Of a stretch of DNA of 64,000 nucleotides, positions 1-12,935 are shown in pieces. The notes under the pieces were generated by a model that worked only from the letters and a program-made list of their open reading frames with translations, did not search any database and was not told the origin of the DNA. Both the position numbers and the translations under genes were made by a program. The stretch comes from Engraulis encrasicolus. Lineage: Eukaryota > Chordata > Actinopteri > Clupeiformes > Engraulidae. The DNA lies in NCBI RefSeq assembly GCF_034702125.1, contig NC_085869.1, positions 12,999,407-13,063,406 on the forward strand, in the 5' to 3' direction. The first letter of the stretch is position 1, and the number at the start of each line of letters is the position of its first letter.

Positions 1-120
1 CCTTGCACGGGTGAGGCATAAATGCAATTTCGTTGTGTGCAGTGTTCACTTGTGTGCTGTGGAGTGCTGTGTCACAATGACAATGGGAGTTGGAGTTTCC
101 CAATGGGCTTTCACTTTAGC
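1..120 (+). mobile_element. tRNA-derived SINE family 1, 3' fragment
   Basis: The body and tail motifs CACGGGTGAGGCATAAATGC, TTTCGTTGTGTGCAGTG and TCACAATGACAATGGGAG match the full copies at 16082 and 30468. The tRNA-like head is outside the window. Confidence 0.88.
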
Positions 121-352
121 CCATGGCCAATCATGTCAGTTGTATTCAAACAAACGGTGTACTTCCATTTGCAGAGTAATCCGAGGTACAGACATTGAAA
201 AATATTTTGTAACATCTCCAAACCAGGTCAGTGGTTTTAGAGTTTGAACAGTGTATCTATCTTGAAAGCCCTAGGCGAATATGAGTTTTAAAATGTCCAA
301 ACTTTTGCAGGAAACGGATAGATACTGTAAAACAAACAGGACTTACCAAGGA

Positions 353-544
353 CGCTAACGCCTCTTTTCCACTGCCGGTTTTCTGGTAAGCCTACAGCTC
401 GACAAAGCGTGACTCAGCCGCCAATTTTTGCTTGTCGAATAGGAACGACACAGCTCAATCGTAAAGCAAAAAGTGGCGTCCGAGTCCTGCTTTGTCGAGC
501 TGTAGGCCTACCAGAAAACAGGCAGTGGAAAAGAGGCGTTAGCG
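353..544. mobile_element. Palindromic MITE (CGCTAACGCCTCTTTTCCAC ends)
   Basis: The 192-bp segment begins CGCTAACGCCTCTTTTCCAC and ends with its reverse complement; the inner motif TACAGCTCGACAAAGC is also mirrored. No clear target-site duplication was found. Confidence 0.8.
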
Positions 545-593
545 GGACTTGCTGTGACTAGCCCACTTAATAATTATTATTATTACTATTAGC

Positions 594-624
594 GTTGTTG
601 TTGTTGTTGTTGTTGTTGTTGTTG
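594..624 (+). repeat. (GTT)n microsatellite
   Basis: About ten GTT units in a row. Confidence 0.95.
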
Positions 625-844
625 CTGTTATCATATTGTTACAATAATAACAAATTCTAACTTATTTATACAATGTAACAGTAGATCTTGCAACACTGGC
701 AGATGAAATAACTGAAATCTATGCTCTTGTCATCACAATGCTTTGGTACAGTTCAGTGTTATTAGGCACATATGAGGAATGCAAGTGATTTCACGAGGCA
801 ATATGCTAGGTGAGCTTTAATGAGTGGCAAGCTCCAGGCTACAC

Positions 845-884
845 TTCTGTTCTATTCTATTCTGTTCTGTTCTGTTCTGTTCTG
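845..884 (+). repeat. (TTCTR)n pentanucleotide repeat
   Basis: TTCTA and TTCTG units repeated about eight times. Confidence 0.9.
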
Positions 885-1010
885 GCACATAAGAGCAGTC
901 CCTATGAACAGAGGGGCTGATGGGTAAAAAAAGGAGCCATTGTAATGATTGGAATATGGAATCGGTCATTATTTCCCACCAATGCCTAGAGTTCTGCCAG
1001 GGTCTGCAAA

Positions 1011-1056
<46 letters not shown>
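1011..1056 (+). repeat. (CT)n microsatellite
   Basis: Nearly pure CT array. Confidence 0.95.
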
Positions 1057-1059
<3 letters not shown>

Positions 1060-1558
1060 GTGGTGGTGGCGTCTACTCCGCATACACTTCCAAAAGTTTG
1101 TGTTCTGCTGCGTGCGCACTTCTTTTCCTCCGCGAGTTTCCTAAGCCCCGAGGACAAAGAGAAAGACAGAGAGGGATAGCGAGCCAGCAAGAGAGAGAGA
1201 GAGAGAGAGTGAAACAGAGTCCAGATGGATTAGTCTGCAGTGATTTGTTGTAAAAAATGAGAGAGATCAAGTGTTGTAAATTTTTTTTTTGCGTCGTGCA
1301 TACTGTACTGTAGGGAAATGTTGGCTTGGTGCAGTGCAAGACTGTGGCTGTGATGGAGCTGTCCTTGTCAGGCTTGTGAGATGGAGGATGGCAGGGACCC
1401 ACTGAAGCCCAGAGCTCCAAAACACACTGAGTATACACTACGCTACACAGTGCCAGAGGAGCTAGAGGTGACACAATGATGTGTGCAGCGAAGCAGAGCC
1501 ACACAGAGGTGAGGGAACAGTGAGGCTGCACTGGGAGACTATGAGACTTTTATAGGAC

Positions 1559-1870
<312 letters not shown>

Positions 1871-2369
1871 CCACACCACAGACCTTTTGAAATCTTTGAT
1901 GGTGATTTTCCCAGAGTAGCTTGGCGATAATTACCCAAAGTTTTTGTGGTGGCAGTATCTTTAAAATGTCTGTCTGGCCTCTGATGTGTGCCCAAAGTTT
2001 TTCTCATGGCGCCCAAGCAGTTGTCAGTGTAATATGCTATCCTGAACGAGAGGAGCAGTGTGTGGGTTGGTTCAGAGAACAAGAAATATGTGTACTGTAT
2101 TTTTGGGTGACATATCCCTTACGCTCTTACAAGCGCAACCCTCATTCTCTTCCCACATTTTGCAGGTGAAAAGGTCAAGTTTAATATTTTGGTTCTGGTG
2201 TGTTTCATACAGAGATTTAGTCAGTCTTTCTTAATTATTAGAACTGCTGACTGAATAAAATACAGCACATCTGTAGCTTTGCACGGCGGATTTAATGTCA
2301 CAGGACGCATTGTAGGTATTTCAGTGACTATTATATGTGTTTACTTATGGGTGTTTCCGGAGGAGGTGG

Positions 2370-2535
<166 letters not shown>

Positions 2536-2778
2536 AGAGGGCTAGGTGAGGGACGGATGGGATGGGATGGGATGCCTACAGCAGCTGTCAGTGAGGAGGT
2601 AAGAGGAGACTGTTGATGTTTGGCGCTGGCTGCCTCTTCCATATAGCGTCTGGGGATCACCTGCGGTGGCGTGTCTCCTCTAGGCCCTGACAGGCCTCGC
2701 CGCACCGCTCAGCTCCACGCTCAAACCCCTCTGATTTATGGCACTGTGATTCTCACACTCCCTGTGTCTTACTTTGCC

Positions 2779-2925
2779 CCCCCCAGCCCCCCCCCCCCAC
2801 TCTCTCTCTCCCTCTTGCTCTGTGTCTCTCTCTGCCCCCCCCCCCCCTCCCTCCCTCCCACACTCTCTCTCTCTTTCTATCGATCGCTCTCTCTTTACCT
2901 TTCTCTGTCTCTCTCTCATGCTCTG
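2779..2925 (+). repeat. C-tract and CT-rich low-complexity region
   Basis: C runs of 8-14 alternate with CT repeats. Confidence 0.88.
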
Positions 2926-3036
2926 CCTGTTTCCCTACTTTTCCTGGATATGCTGATGGCAGTTGTAGTGAGGGAGGCCTGCAGAGAGGCCCTGTCAGGC
3001 GCTTTGTCTCGACTCCCCACCCTCACATACATATAT

Positions 3037-3170
3037 ATGCAGGGCCGAGACAGGTTTTCCCGGGCCTAGGACAAAGTCTTCTGAAAGGGCCCCCCACCTA
3101 ATACATATAATGTAATGGGGACCCATTTATGGGGGCCACCTCTCTCCCTGGGCCCGGGACAGCGGACCTG
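3037..3170 (+). repeat. GGGCCC-rich interspersed repeat, copy 1
   Basis: GGACAAAGTCTTCTGAAAGG, TAATGGGGACC and CTCCCTGGGCCCGGGACA are shared with 35222-35520. Confidence 0.68.
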
Positions 3171-3548
3171 TTTTCCCCCACCCCTGTCAGCTTCCCTGCA
3201 TACATCCATGCATGCTACACATATATACGCACATACACAAGTGGGGGACCGGCTGGCAGCAAAAGCTTAACAAATGTGCGGACACCCTGCGGAGAGCCCT
3301 GTCAGGCCAGATTGATTTGTGGGGCCCTCTGCCCGGGCAACCCCGGGGGCACCTGCCAAGGCGGAATCTAAATAGCACCCACCGTGTCCCACAGCGCCGC
3401 CGCACAGTCCCACTCCCACCGTGGGCTACGGGTCAGGCGTCACCACGGGCCCCCTTCTCCTCTGACCTCCTCCAGGAGCTGCTGATCTCTGAAGAACATG
3501 ATCTTTTCATCTGGACAGTTAGTATTCATTCAAGCGGCCCATAGTCTT

Positions 3549-3734
3549 TTTTTTTTTTAGATTTTATTTTTGTTGGTCTTTTTTGGCTCTTATTTGATAG
3601 GACAGTGTGAGAGGTGGACAGGAAGCGAATGGGGAGAGAGACAGGCAGGGGTCGGTAAAGGACCCGGGCCGGGAATCAAACCCGGGTCACCCGCATGGCA
3701 GGCGAGTGCCCTACCGGTTGGCCACGGTAGGGCC
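3549..3734 (-). mobile_element. tRNA-derived SINE family 2, minus strand
   Basis: Reading the minus strand, GGCCCTACCGTGGCCAAC and GGGTTTGATTCCCGGCC form the tRNA-like head. The 56-bp sequence starting AGAACATGATCTTTTCATCT occurs on both sides (3493-3548 and 3735-3790), which is too long for an ordinary target-site duplication. Confidence 0.85.
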
Positions 3735-4159
3735 AGAACATGATCTTTTCATCTGGACAGTTAGTATTCATTCAAGCGGCCCACAGTCTTAACGTTTCCT
3801 CAGTGCCCTAAATCGCTGACCGCCCTCCAACCTGGCGGTGTTGCAATGTCTACAGAACGAGGCTAGAGGAAACATAAGGTTGGATAACGGTCGGTAACCA
3901 TCCCTGTCAATAGACATGACATGATGATAAAGAAGTGCTTGGAGAATGAATTTGTCACGACTTGTCCTGATTTTGGCCAACACACTAGCTTAGTTTGCCA
4001 TGTCTTCCCATCTGTTGGAATGTCAGTAATTTGTGAATGGCTAACTATTTGTGATAGTTGTTTCCCTGGTGCTTTACACCACTGGAGATATTCTGTGTGG
4101 GAAAAAAAGCTTTGTGGTGGCCTTGGATAACCTCCAGGTGTGAGGGAGTACCGTTAGAG

Positions 4160-4458
4160 CAGTGTTTCTCAAACCTTTTCAGACCGAGGACCACTTTGTC
4201 CCCCACAAAAAATGATCAGGGACCACCTGTCAACTGAATTGGCAGTTGATGGGTGCTACTTTGAAACTGTTAATTTTGATGCAGATCACTTACTTTTTAT
4301 TCACATTATAAGCCTGTCTTATTGTGTTGAAAACATGAAAATGTTACAAATATAGCCTACTGCTAGCTTATCTAGGAAAAGTAGAAATCCCCTCGCGGAC
4401 CACCTGAGCTCTGTCGCGGACCACTAGTGGTCCCCGGACCACACTTTGAGAATCACTG
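4160..4458. mobile_element. hAT-type MITE (CAGTGTTTCTCAAA ends)
   Basis: The ends CAGTGTTTCTCAAA and TTTGAGAATCACTG are inverted with one mismatch. A perfect 8-bp duplication, CGTTAGAG, flanks the 299-bp element. The GGACCAC repeats inside are typical of this class of fish element. Confidence 0.9.
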
Positions 4459-4962
4459 CGTTAGAGTAATAGATCCTGAACAAAGATGACCAACGGTGCA
4501 AAGGGAAACGCATATGGTTGCAATGAAGGCCGGCGGTTAGAAATGTGGACTCTACAAATTCTGTAAATTCTGGAGGTAGCTCTGGCTTACGTCTCAAGAT
4601 AAAACACTACTCTCCCGTTCGTTCTCTTGATAAGGCTACCAAGTACACACAAATGCCTCAGCTGTGCAAACATGACCCGAAAAGTCAGATTTTGTGTCAC
4701 CTTCAGTTAGAATTACTATTAATCAGAGTATGTGAGGGGAAAAAAAACAGGCTCGAGTCGGACGAATGAAAAATACTCCCGGCCAGACTTTGGCAGCCAG
4801 TCAGCTGTTATTTCTCTTCTTCATACAGTACAGTACACTGGCTTTGTGTGTGTGAGTGTGCTTGTGTCACCTCGGTCGGCACGTCACGTCAGAGAGCGGA
4901 GATGTGGACATGGAGTGTGGAGAAGTTCCTACTGAGGCTGTGTGTGCCGGAGAGGCGAGGGC

Positions 4963-5178
4963 AGAGTTGGACTGGGGGGAGAAATAGGGCCCGGGCACTT
5001 TTGTCTTAAAGCCCCCCCCCCTCATAATTAGCAGCACAGAACTGACTCACCGGTGGGTCCCGCACCCTCGTTGGCCCCTATTTTCAGATTTTTTTTTTTT
5101 ACATTTCTTAAAATAGGGAGCCACGAGGGTGCAGGGCCCACTGGGAAATGCCAGGTATGCCAGATGGCCAGTGCAGCC
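4963..5178 (+). repeat. Unclassified interspersed repeat, copy 1
   Basis: GGACTGGGGGGAGAAATAGG, CATAATTAGCAGCACAGAAC and GGGCCCACTGGGAAATGCC match a second copy at 17541-17752. The ends GGACTGG and CCAGTGCAG may be weak inverted repeats. Confidence 0.75.
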
Positions 5179-5291
5179 CTGCGCGAGGGGGAAGTGGGCC
5201 ATCACCCCTGAGTGGTCTTGCGTTCGTTGTGGGCGCGGGCGGGCGGGAGTATTCTAGCTGACCTATTTTAATACACTTGAAAGGAGTGCAG

Positions 5292-5401
<110 letters not shown>

Positions 5402-6210
5402 GTACTGGCTAGCCAGGACCTGCTTTGTTCTCTCCACTGAGCCTGCTTCAGTGGAGTGGAGAGGGACGGATTCATATTTAAGTGTGTGTGTGTGTGGGCC
5501 TGTCCACATGAACACAAATTAGCAGAAGAACTATTGCACTACAGTAAAGAGACAAGACCCTCCCTCCCAACCTCCAACCCCCAAAATGACTTTATTTTAA
5601 CCTTTCCCCTCATACAGTAGATTTGTTTTTTGTTTTTTTTTGCCAGAGACTGTACATCCAGAAGGGCAGATCAACCTTAAGTCGGAAGACAGAAAATCAA
5701 TCACCTGTTTCTTTCTTTAAAAACAAACAAACAAAACAAATCCCCATCATGTTCCTGAACGGGGCATATGGACGTCCCCCTCCGGAGATTGCTGGCAGAT
5801 TTTGTTCCCACGTGAGAGCACAATGGTGGATAGTCGTTAATTTGCACAAGTGCGAACACACGGTCCCTCCCCTGTAGCCATTGCACTGGTTATCATGACT
5901 GAGCATGGCCCACCAGCTCACATGCTCACCCCCCACCCCCCAAGCCAACCACCCCCCCCTCTCCCCGTCAACAATAGTCAAAAACAGGTCATTTGGATTA
6001 GAATGGAGGTTTTATGGCTGGTGTGCTGTGTACCACCAGGTCCCGAGACGAGTATAATGTCCTTTTCTTTATCACTCCTGCCCACTGCCTGATGATGCTC
6101 ACCACCACACACACAAACTGAATGAAAGAGTGGCCGGGCGAGCGAGCAACAATTGCCGGACCCTTGGCTGACCTCGTCTGCTGCCTTTGTCTGGCTGGAG
6201 AGATTTATCA

Positions 6211-6239
6211 GTAACAGCAGCAGCAGCAGCAGCAGCAGC
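6211..6239 (+). repeat. (CAG)n microsatellite, intronic
   Basis: About nine CAG units; not in a coding exon. Confidence 0.93.
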
Positions 6240-6271
6240 GGTGGAGGATTCCGTGTGGTCCATCAGCTCAC

Positions 6272-6506
6272 GTAGAATGGATGGAGGATCTGAGAAAGAG
6301 AAAGAGAAAGAAAGAGAGAGAGAGTAGAATGGAGGATCTGAGAAAGAGAAAGAGGGAGATGGAGAGAGAGAGAGAGAGAGAGGGTAGAATGGAGGATCTG
6401 AGAAAAAGAAAGAGAGAGAGAGTAGAATGGAGGATCTGAGAAAGAGAAAGAGAGAGAGAGTAGAATGGAGGATCTGAGAAAGAGAAAGAGAAAGAGAAAG
6501 AGAGAG

Positions 6507-6590
<84 letters not shown>

Positions 6591-6592
6591 AG
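6272..6592 (+). repeat. Minisatellite (GTAGAATGGAGGATCTGAGA) running into a long GA array
   Basis: Five units of TAGAATGGAGGATCTGAGA separated by AAAGAGAAAGAG-type spacers of varying length are followed by about 80 bp of pure GA. Confidence 0.9.
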
Positions 6593-6998
6593 CGGAGGAG
6601 AGGAGGAGAGCAGGAGCCCCAGCCATAAACCTGCCAGAGGACGGGATTAGGTGGTGGCCAAACGTGCTGCTCCCCTTTGTGCAGCCAGCAACCGCTTTCT
6701 CTTGACAAGCTGTACATTCTGTACAAAAGAGCACTCTCAGGAGCAATCGCCAGCCCACTACAAGTACAAACTGCAGGGCAGGAGGAGAATACAAAAGAAA
6801 AAAAACCTATATTGTCTTCAAACTGAAATCTTCATTCTTACCATTTGCGCACTGTAGTACAATGTGTAAGTGACCTTGCTTAAATCACTGAATGTTCTTT
6901 TGCGGACTGTCAGGAGCAAACGCCAGCCCCACTACAAGTATAAACTGCAGGGCAGGAAGAGAATAGAAAAGAAAAAACTATATTGTTTTCTTTTCTTA

Positions 6999-7150
6999 AC
7001 TATTTTTGGGGGGGCTTTTAATGCCTTTTATTTTTTAGTTTTATACAACAGGACAGTGAAGAAGGTGGAAGGGCAAAAGGGCCCGGGTCGAAATCGAACC
7101 CGTGTTCAGCCGCCTAGTAGACGAGTGCCCTACCGTTAGCGCCACGGTAG
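6999..7150 (-). mobile_element. SINE family 2, minus strand
   Basis: GGGCCCGGGTCGAAATCGAA and GAGTGCCCTACCGTTAGC mark the head on the minus strand; the T-rich end lies to the left. It is directly next to the 283-bp MITE. Confidence 0.82.
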
Positions 7151-7158
7151 GGACAAAC

Positions 7159-7441
7159 GGTAACACTTTATTTTAGGGATACATCTATTAGCACTAATAC
7201 ATACAATGTATCTGTATAAGTAACTTATAAGGCATGTACAAAGCAAAATCAAACATTTGTTAGGCATGTATTCGCAAATGTCTTGTTCATGCACAATAAG
7301 GGATTTATTACCAATTTAACCTTAGTAAGGACCTAGTAGGCCTTAGCGTTTGCTTAGTACATGCCTTACAAGTTACTTATGCAGGCATTAACATTGTATG
7401 TATTAGTGCTAATAGATGTATCCCTAAAATAAAGTGTCACC
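7159..7441. mobile_element. 283-bp hAT-type MITE, GGTAACACTTTATTTTAGGG family, copy 1
   Basis: It is palindromic, with ends GGTAACACTTTATTTTAGGG and the reverse complement (one mismatch). A perfect 8-bp duplication, GGACAAAC, flanks it (7151-7158, 7442-7449). It sits next to a SINE, both inside an older duplicated segment. Confidence 0.92.
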
Positions 7442-7650
7442 GGACAAACTGTATTGTTTTCAATCCGAAATCTGTCATTCTTACCATATACGTAGTACAA
7501 CGTGTAAGTGACCTTGCTTAAATCACTTAATGTTCTTTTGCGGGTTAATGAGACTGAGACTGAGAATGATGACTTCATTTCTCTTGTTTCAAAACAGAAG
7601 GTAGCCTATCTAAAAGCACGTTCAGTATGTGTCCATATGTGTCTCTACAC

Positions 7651-8026
7651 CAGCGGTTCCCAAACTTTACCATGGCAAGGCCCCCCATATATCGGTATAT
7701 TCCAACCAAGGCCCCCCTTACATGCCACACAATTTTTTTCTGTGGACCCTGGTTTCACAACTCAGTGAAGGTGGTACATTTCTAAACCCATTCAAGTACT
7801 ACAGAAAGCATAATACATAGCCTATATAAACATTGTAAAGAAGAAAATGATTCCACTGGGATAGTGTAGCTATTTTTTGGTTTATTTTGGCTTACTTAAG
7901 TTATTCAATTTATGAAATTATTCTTTTTATTTTTTAAAATATTTTTCCTGCCAACCTGCCACGGCCTCCCTAGCACCTCCTCGCGGCCCCCCCAGGGGTC
8001 CCCGGCCCCCTCTTTGAAAGCCACTG
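7651..8026. mobile_element. hAT-type non-autonomous element
   Basis: The ends are CAGCGGTTCCCAAACTTT and CTTTGAAAGCCACTG. Flanks CTCTACAC and CACTACAC match at 7 of 8 positions. Confidence 0.82.
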
Positions 8027-8194
8027 CACTACACTACAGTGTGTGTGTTTGTGCTGCTATGCGGCCTGTCTGTGCATATGTACACACGTGCGATAGGCTG
8101 CCAGCCACAGTTGCCAGCGGAACTCCCAGCTGCTCTCTTCCCCTGGTTTATGTTCTTACACACACAACCAGCTGTGGATGTGGACACAAAGCTA

Positions 8195-8230
8195 CACACA
8201 CATTCACACACACACATGTATGTACGCACG

Positions 8231-8312
<82 letters not shown>

Positions 8313-8414
8313 CACACACACACTCTCTCTCTCTCTCTCTCTCTCTCCACCTCTCTCGCTTTCTCTCTCTCTCTCTCTTCCAATATCTCTCACTCTCTCT
8401 CTCTCTCTCTCTCG

Positions 8415-8470
<56 letters not shown>
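8195..8470 (+). repeat. Compound CA / CT / CA microsatellite
   Basis: A CA block, a CT block and a second CA block in series. Confidence 0.95.
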
Positions 8471-8473
<3 letters not shown>

Positions 8474-8662
8474 TGTGCACAGGCCATGTGCCCACCACTG
8501 TGTACTCGGTCAGACACACACAAGTACAAATGTATGCATGTGCACAGTGCACACACATAATTGCGTGACCTTAATAACTGACAATGGTATTGATAGTTGG
8601 CTTGCCCTGGGAACGAGGGAGGGGAGCATGCAAACCTAATTACAAAACAGGCAGTGGAGGAC

Positions 8663-9062
8663 ACAGAGGGCATTTCTGGTGGAGCGCCTGCCTACAGCCA
8701 GTTCTTACTGTAGTAGTAGCAGTAGTAGTACTGGGTGCAGTCAGAGAGGGTTGTTAGATACCATCTCTGGTGCAGTTCAGGGGGTGGGGGGTGGGGGCGG
8801 GATTAGGTTTGAGTTGGGGTGATGATGACAAAAATACAATACAATACAAACAATAAATGCATGCAGAATTTCTAAAAACCACAATAGCCTACCCTTACGA
8901 AAATGGGCCATGGTTTTACTATGAGAACTGAGCCGAGGGCATCTCTTGTGGAGCGTCTGCCTACAGCCAGTTCTTACTGTAGTCGTAGTAGCAGTAGGCC
9001 TACTGGGTGCAGTTCAGCGGGGTTGGAGGACTAGGTTTGTGCCAGGATGATGATGAATAAAA
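8663..9062 (+). repeat. Duplicated segment with GTAGTAGCAGTAG core
   Basis: CCTACAGCCAGTTCTTACTG and GGATTAGGTTTG-type sequence at 8663-8832 recur at 8934-9062, separated by about 100 bp. Confidence 0.82.
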
Positions 9063-9191
9063 TCTTACAAGGTAGAAAAGGTGGATCACACTCAGGTTCT
9101 TCTTTTCTTCTTTTTTATTTTAAAAACAAAAAATAAAAAGAAGAAATGAAGAACGTGAGTGCGATCCACTTTTTTCACCTTGTAAGATTTT
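9058..9191. mobile_element. Small foldback element
   Basis: AAAATCTTACAAGGT at the left is mirrored by ACCTTGTAAGATTTTT at the right, with GTGGATC/GATCCAC and GAAGAA/TTCTTC also paired. The loop is AT-rich. Confidence 0.75.
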
Positions 9192-9404
9192 TCAACTGGA
9201 GACGCACCACACAGTTGAGCACGGTGTTGTGCAATACATTTAATTCATTTTAAGCTTCTGTTACCAACCTTATCCTTATCAACCTCAATGTCCTTCTCAG
9301 GTCCGACAACTACAACCCACCCATGTTTGACCAAAAGAAACTATATATTTTTCTATAACTATATATATTGTAAACTTTATAATTCATAGTCGACACTTAG
9401 TTAC

Positions 9405-9604
9405 TCTTGGCTGATGCTTTTATCCAAAGCAACTTACAGCTATTTAAGTACAGGGTGTTGGTTACAGTCCCTGGAGCAATGTGGGGCTGGGTGCCTTGTT
9501 CAAGGGCACTTCAGCTATAGATGGAGAAGCTGGTAAGGGTGGGGTTTGAACCTGCAACCATCTGATCTAAAGGCCAGCGCTCTAATCATTGAACCAAGGC
9601 AGAC
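9405..9604 (+). repeat. Widespread teleost repeat (GCTTTTATCCAAAGC type), copy 1
   Basis: TGATGCTTTTATCCAAAGCA, GGTTACAGTCCCTGGAGCAA and GTTTGAACCTGCAACC match the second copy at 21352. The GCTTTTATCCAAAG motif is common in fish genomes. Confidence 0.82.
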
Positions 9605-10224
9605 CAACTCATGAGCATTTCACGACTCGAGAGCTAGTCGGTTGCAATGCAATTCCCCATTGATTGACTGTTTTCAATAAATGGTAAACATGGAGGGGAG
9701 GGACAGGGCTGACGTGACACAATACACACAAACAAACAATGAAAGAAGTTGTTGACACAAAACAAAACAAACTAGGGCTTCATTTTGTTGTGTGAGGTGA
9801 CAGGCAGAGACGGGCAGAGTGCACTCAGGCACTCAGTGTTTCCCTAATGAGTGGATGGTGGGGGAGTTGAAGGAGAGGATTGTGCACATCCCAGGAAAAG
9901 GTGCAAGATGAAGGCCAACTGTATTTTTCCAAGTGAGAAGTCCGCACACTTACAATCCTTTTCGTTGTCGTTTATTAGGATTTTACTAAAATCTACATAT
10001 TAATGATGGGGGAGGCCAGAGGGTCTCCATGAAGCTGCATCTCCAGCCTGGACTGAGATAAAACTTCATGGAAGACCGTGTCAGAGTTACATAGTCAGAT
10101 CTTTTTTTTAACAAGTCAGACAGGCGGACAAAGATGCGTCCAAAAGCACAAATATGAAGAGAGTCATGCGAAAAATGACTGTGAAGATCGTGTTTTGGCC
10201 GATTTAAAGAATGTGTTCCAGACG

Positions 10225-10255
10225 GACAGACCAATGGACGGACGGACGGACGGAC
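10225..10255 (+). repeat. (GGAC)n short array
   Basis: GGACGGACGGACGGAC with flanking partial units. Confidence 0.85.
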
Positions 10256-11965
10256 ATACCCTTTTATAGATTGGATTCAAGCTTTACCAGCATTTGGCTG
10301 GTTATCCACTTCCAAGGCCCAGTCAGAGTGACATATTATCATGGTCGGATTCCCTCACATATTTATCATTCATTTATTTTGAGTGTCAGCTGAGCAGAAA
10401 AGAAAACACCCAGAGTAGATTGAAATACTTTTATGATAGGCCTAACCTGTTCCAATGAAAATATATACAGTATTTCATCATTTAAAAATACAATTCTCTA
10501 AGTAATAAATAATTGTTTCAAAATAGAAATAATTGTTTTAAAATTGCTCTACTCATGGACATTAGACCTCCAGTGGCTACACAGCGTTGCTCTGGCTCTG
10601 CGGGAACATTAATGTGGTGTCATAGATGGTAGAAGGATTGCCTCTCTGATAAGCATGTGCCCAGTCTCAGTGGCCCCTACTGCATCACTGCAGTATCCTG
10701 AAAGCCCACGATGTCATTTCTAAAGGGGGCAGAGTTTGTTTACATTAAAAAAACAACATCTTGATTTATTTTCAATAACATCCAAAAGGTTGTGCAACAT
10801 CAGCAGACAACTAGCAAACAGCGATACCCTGTGGGAAAATGTTTGGAGTAGGCCTATGTTAAGAAGATTTTTAATGTAAACAAAGTCTTCCCCCATTAGA
10901 ATAGCTCAAAATTCGGAAAATGCTGAGCCGAAAAATGCAGCATCACTGAGTACTGACAAGTCAAGAGTACAACAGCATATTGAAATTGGCAGAAGTGCTC
11001 CTTTAATATGCTTCTCTGCACAGCCAAAAGAAATCAGAACGAGACAACAAATAGAACTTCCAAAGCACACACATTTCTTTGTGACCCTGCTTAACAAGGA
11101 GCTGTGCCGTACGGCATGCCAGAATAGGCTACTAGCATGAGAGTCTCTGCCAGTAACTTGTAAGTTAAGGAGTGGGAGGATTATTCACTTCTTCTTAAAA
11201 AGCCCTCAACAGAACAACGTGTTTCTTCCGATTCAGTGGAGTTGGTTGGGCATGTGGGGGAGCGTTAGAGAAAAAAGAGGCATTTCCCAGAGCCTGCGCC
11301 CCCTAATTAAGTAATCACATCCACGGCTGATTTGAATAATAAAGGTGTCTGATGAACTGGGGGGGATAATTGGAGGTGTATTAGCTATTCTTCGCGCTGG
11401 CAGGAAAGTGGCCATGAAGCACGTATGCGTAGCTGGAAAATACATGTAGTATGAAAGTGTTTTCTCTATGTTACAATAGTGGTGTCTGTTGGCAATGTCG
11501 AAAAAAGCTCAGTTTTTTTTTGAGGCCATTGCTCACTTTCTCCCCTTGGCCTCATTTTCTATCATCATCATCTCCGCCTCTCCTCTCTCTATTTCTCTCA
11601 TCACCCTTTTCTCTTTTTAACACACACAAGGGCCTCTTGTCTCTGAGTGACGTTTCAAACACTGAAGAACGGCACATCGGCAGCATGTGTGATCAAACCT
11701 AATTTTGGTTGTAGCAAAACAGAGGATGGGGGGAGATATATAGAGAGAGAGACTGAAGGGGGAATAAAGGGTGTAGACTGAAGGGGAATTAAGGGTGAAA
11801 GTCCTGCTGACCTTGTCAAATGAAGGAAGGATTACGACGAGTGGGGGGTGGGGGTGGGGTCTGGCACCAGGAAATCATTTGTTTAGTCAACACTGCGGTT
11901 TTTCAACTCTGTGCAGCCAGCCACTCTGCTCTCTGGGTGGAATCCGTTGTCTGCCTTGTCCTACC

Positions 11966-12156
11966 CAGTGTTGCCAGATGTGTGTGATCAAATCCCGCCC
12001 AAAAGGTTCTCAAAAACTGCCAAAATGCGCAAAATTCTGCCCAATTTCAACAAATTCCATTGATTTCAATGGGCCCAAAACTGCAGGGGAAAAAAAGCCA
12101 AATGGCCATTTTCGTTTTTACCCGCAGATGGGTAACCGCCCAATCTGGCAACACTG
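11966..12156. mobile_element. hAT-type MITE, CAGTGTTGCCAGAT family, copy 1
   Basis: It has inverted ends CAGTGTTGCCAGAT and ATCTGGCAACACTG. The 8-bp sequence GTCCTACC occurs immediately on both sides as a target-site duplication, characteristic of hAT transposons. There is no transposase frame, so it is non-autonomous. Confidence 0.9.
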
Positions 12157-12654
12157 GTCCTACCATGGACCGGGCACACTAACCCCCACACTTATCCAGC
12201 TTTCTGACCAACACAGCTCTGTTTGGGACAGCACAGTACAGTACACACTGAGCACTCCAATACACTTTGACAATTTCTCGTAAGCAAGCACGTACAGTGT
12301 TGGCCATTCAAGGATGCATACTGAGCGAATGTTTGATGATCTAAGCGCAGTGTCATCAGTGCTGTTTACAAGACTGCGTGTATTGATTTTAGTGTGAGAC
12401 AGCCCTTGGCTCCAGAGTACCCATGGACAAACAAGAGGAGTGTGCTCATATTTCAAAGCTCTCTTGTCTGACCTCTTTATGCAGCCAGCAGTGGTGTGTA
12501 GTGGACTGCTGCAGAGTTGATGGTGCCCTGTATGAGAGTTTACACCAGATAACTCATTGATTTAGTTTCGTAGCTTTGTAAGTGCATGCAGTGCACAATG
12601 CTTGTGCATTTTTGTTTATATCTTTTTTTCGTGGTTGAGGTGCCTATATTTTGG

Positions 12655-12935
<281 letters not shown>

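Larger units (their letters stand above)
6733..7544 (+). repeat. Duplicated unit (about 170 bp), second copy split by SINE and MITE
   Basis: CCACTACAAGTACAAACTGC, TAAGTGACCTTGCTTAAATC and AATGTTCTTTTGCGG of the first copy (6733-6905) recur at 6910-6998 and 7442-7544. The second copy is interrupted by the SINE and the 283-bp MITE. Confidence 0.85.

Noticed and set aside
6211..6239. CAG repeat as a possible polyglutamine-coding tract
   Set aside because: It is intronic, far from any epha3 exon, and not in a supported reading frame.
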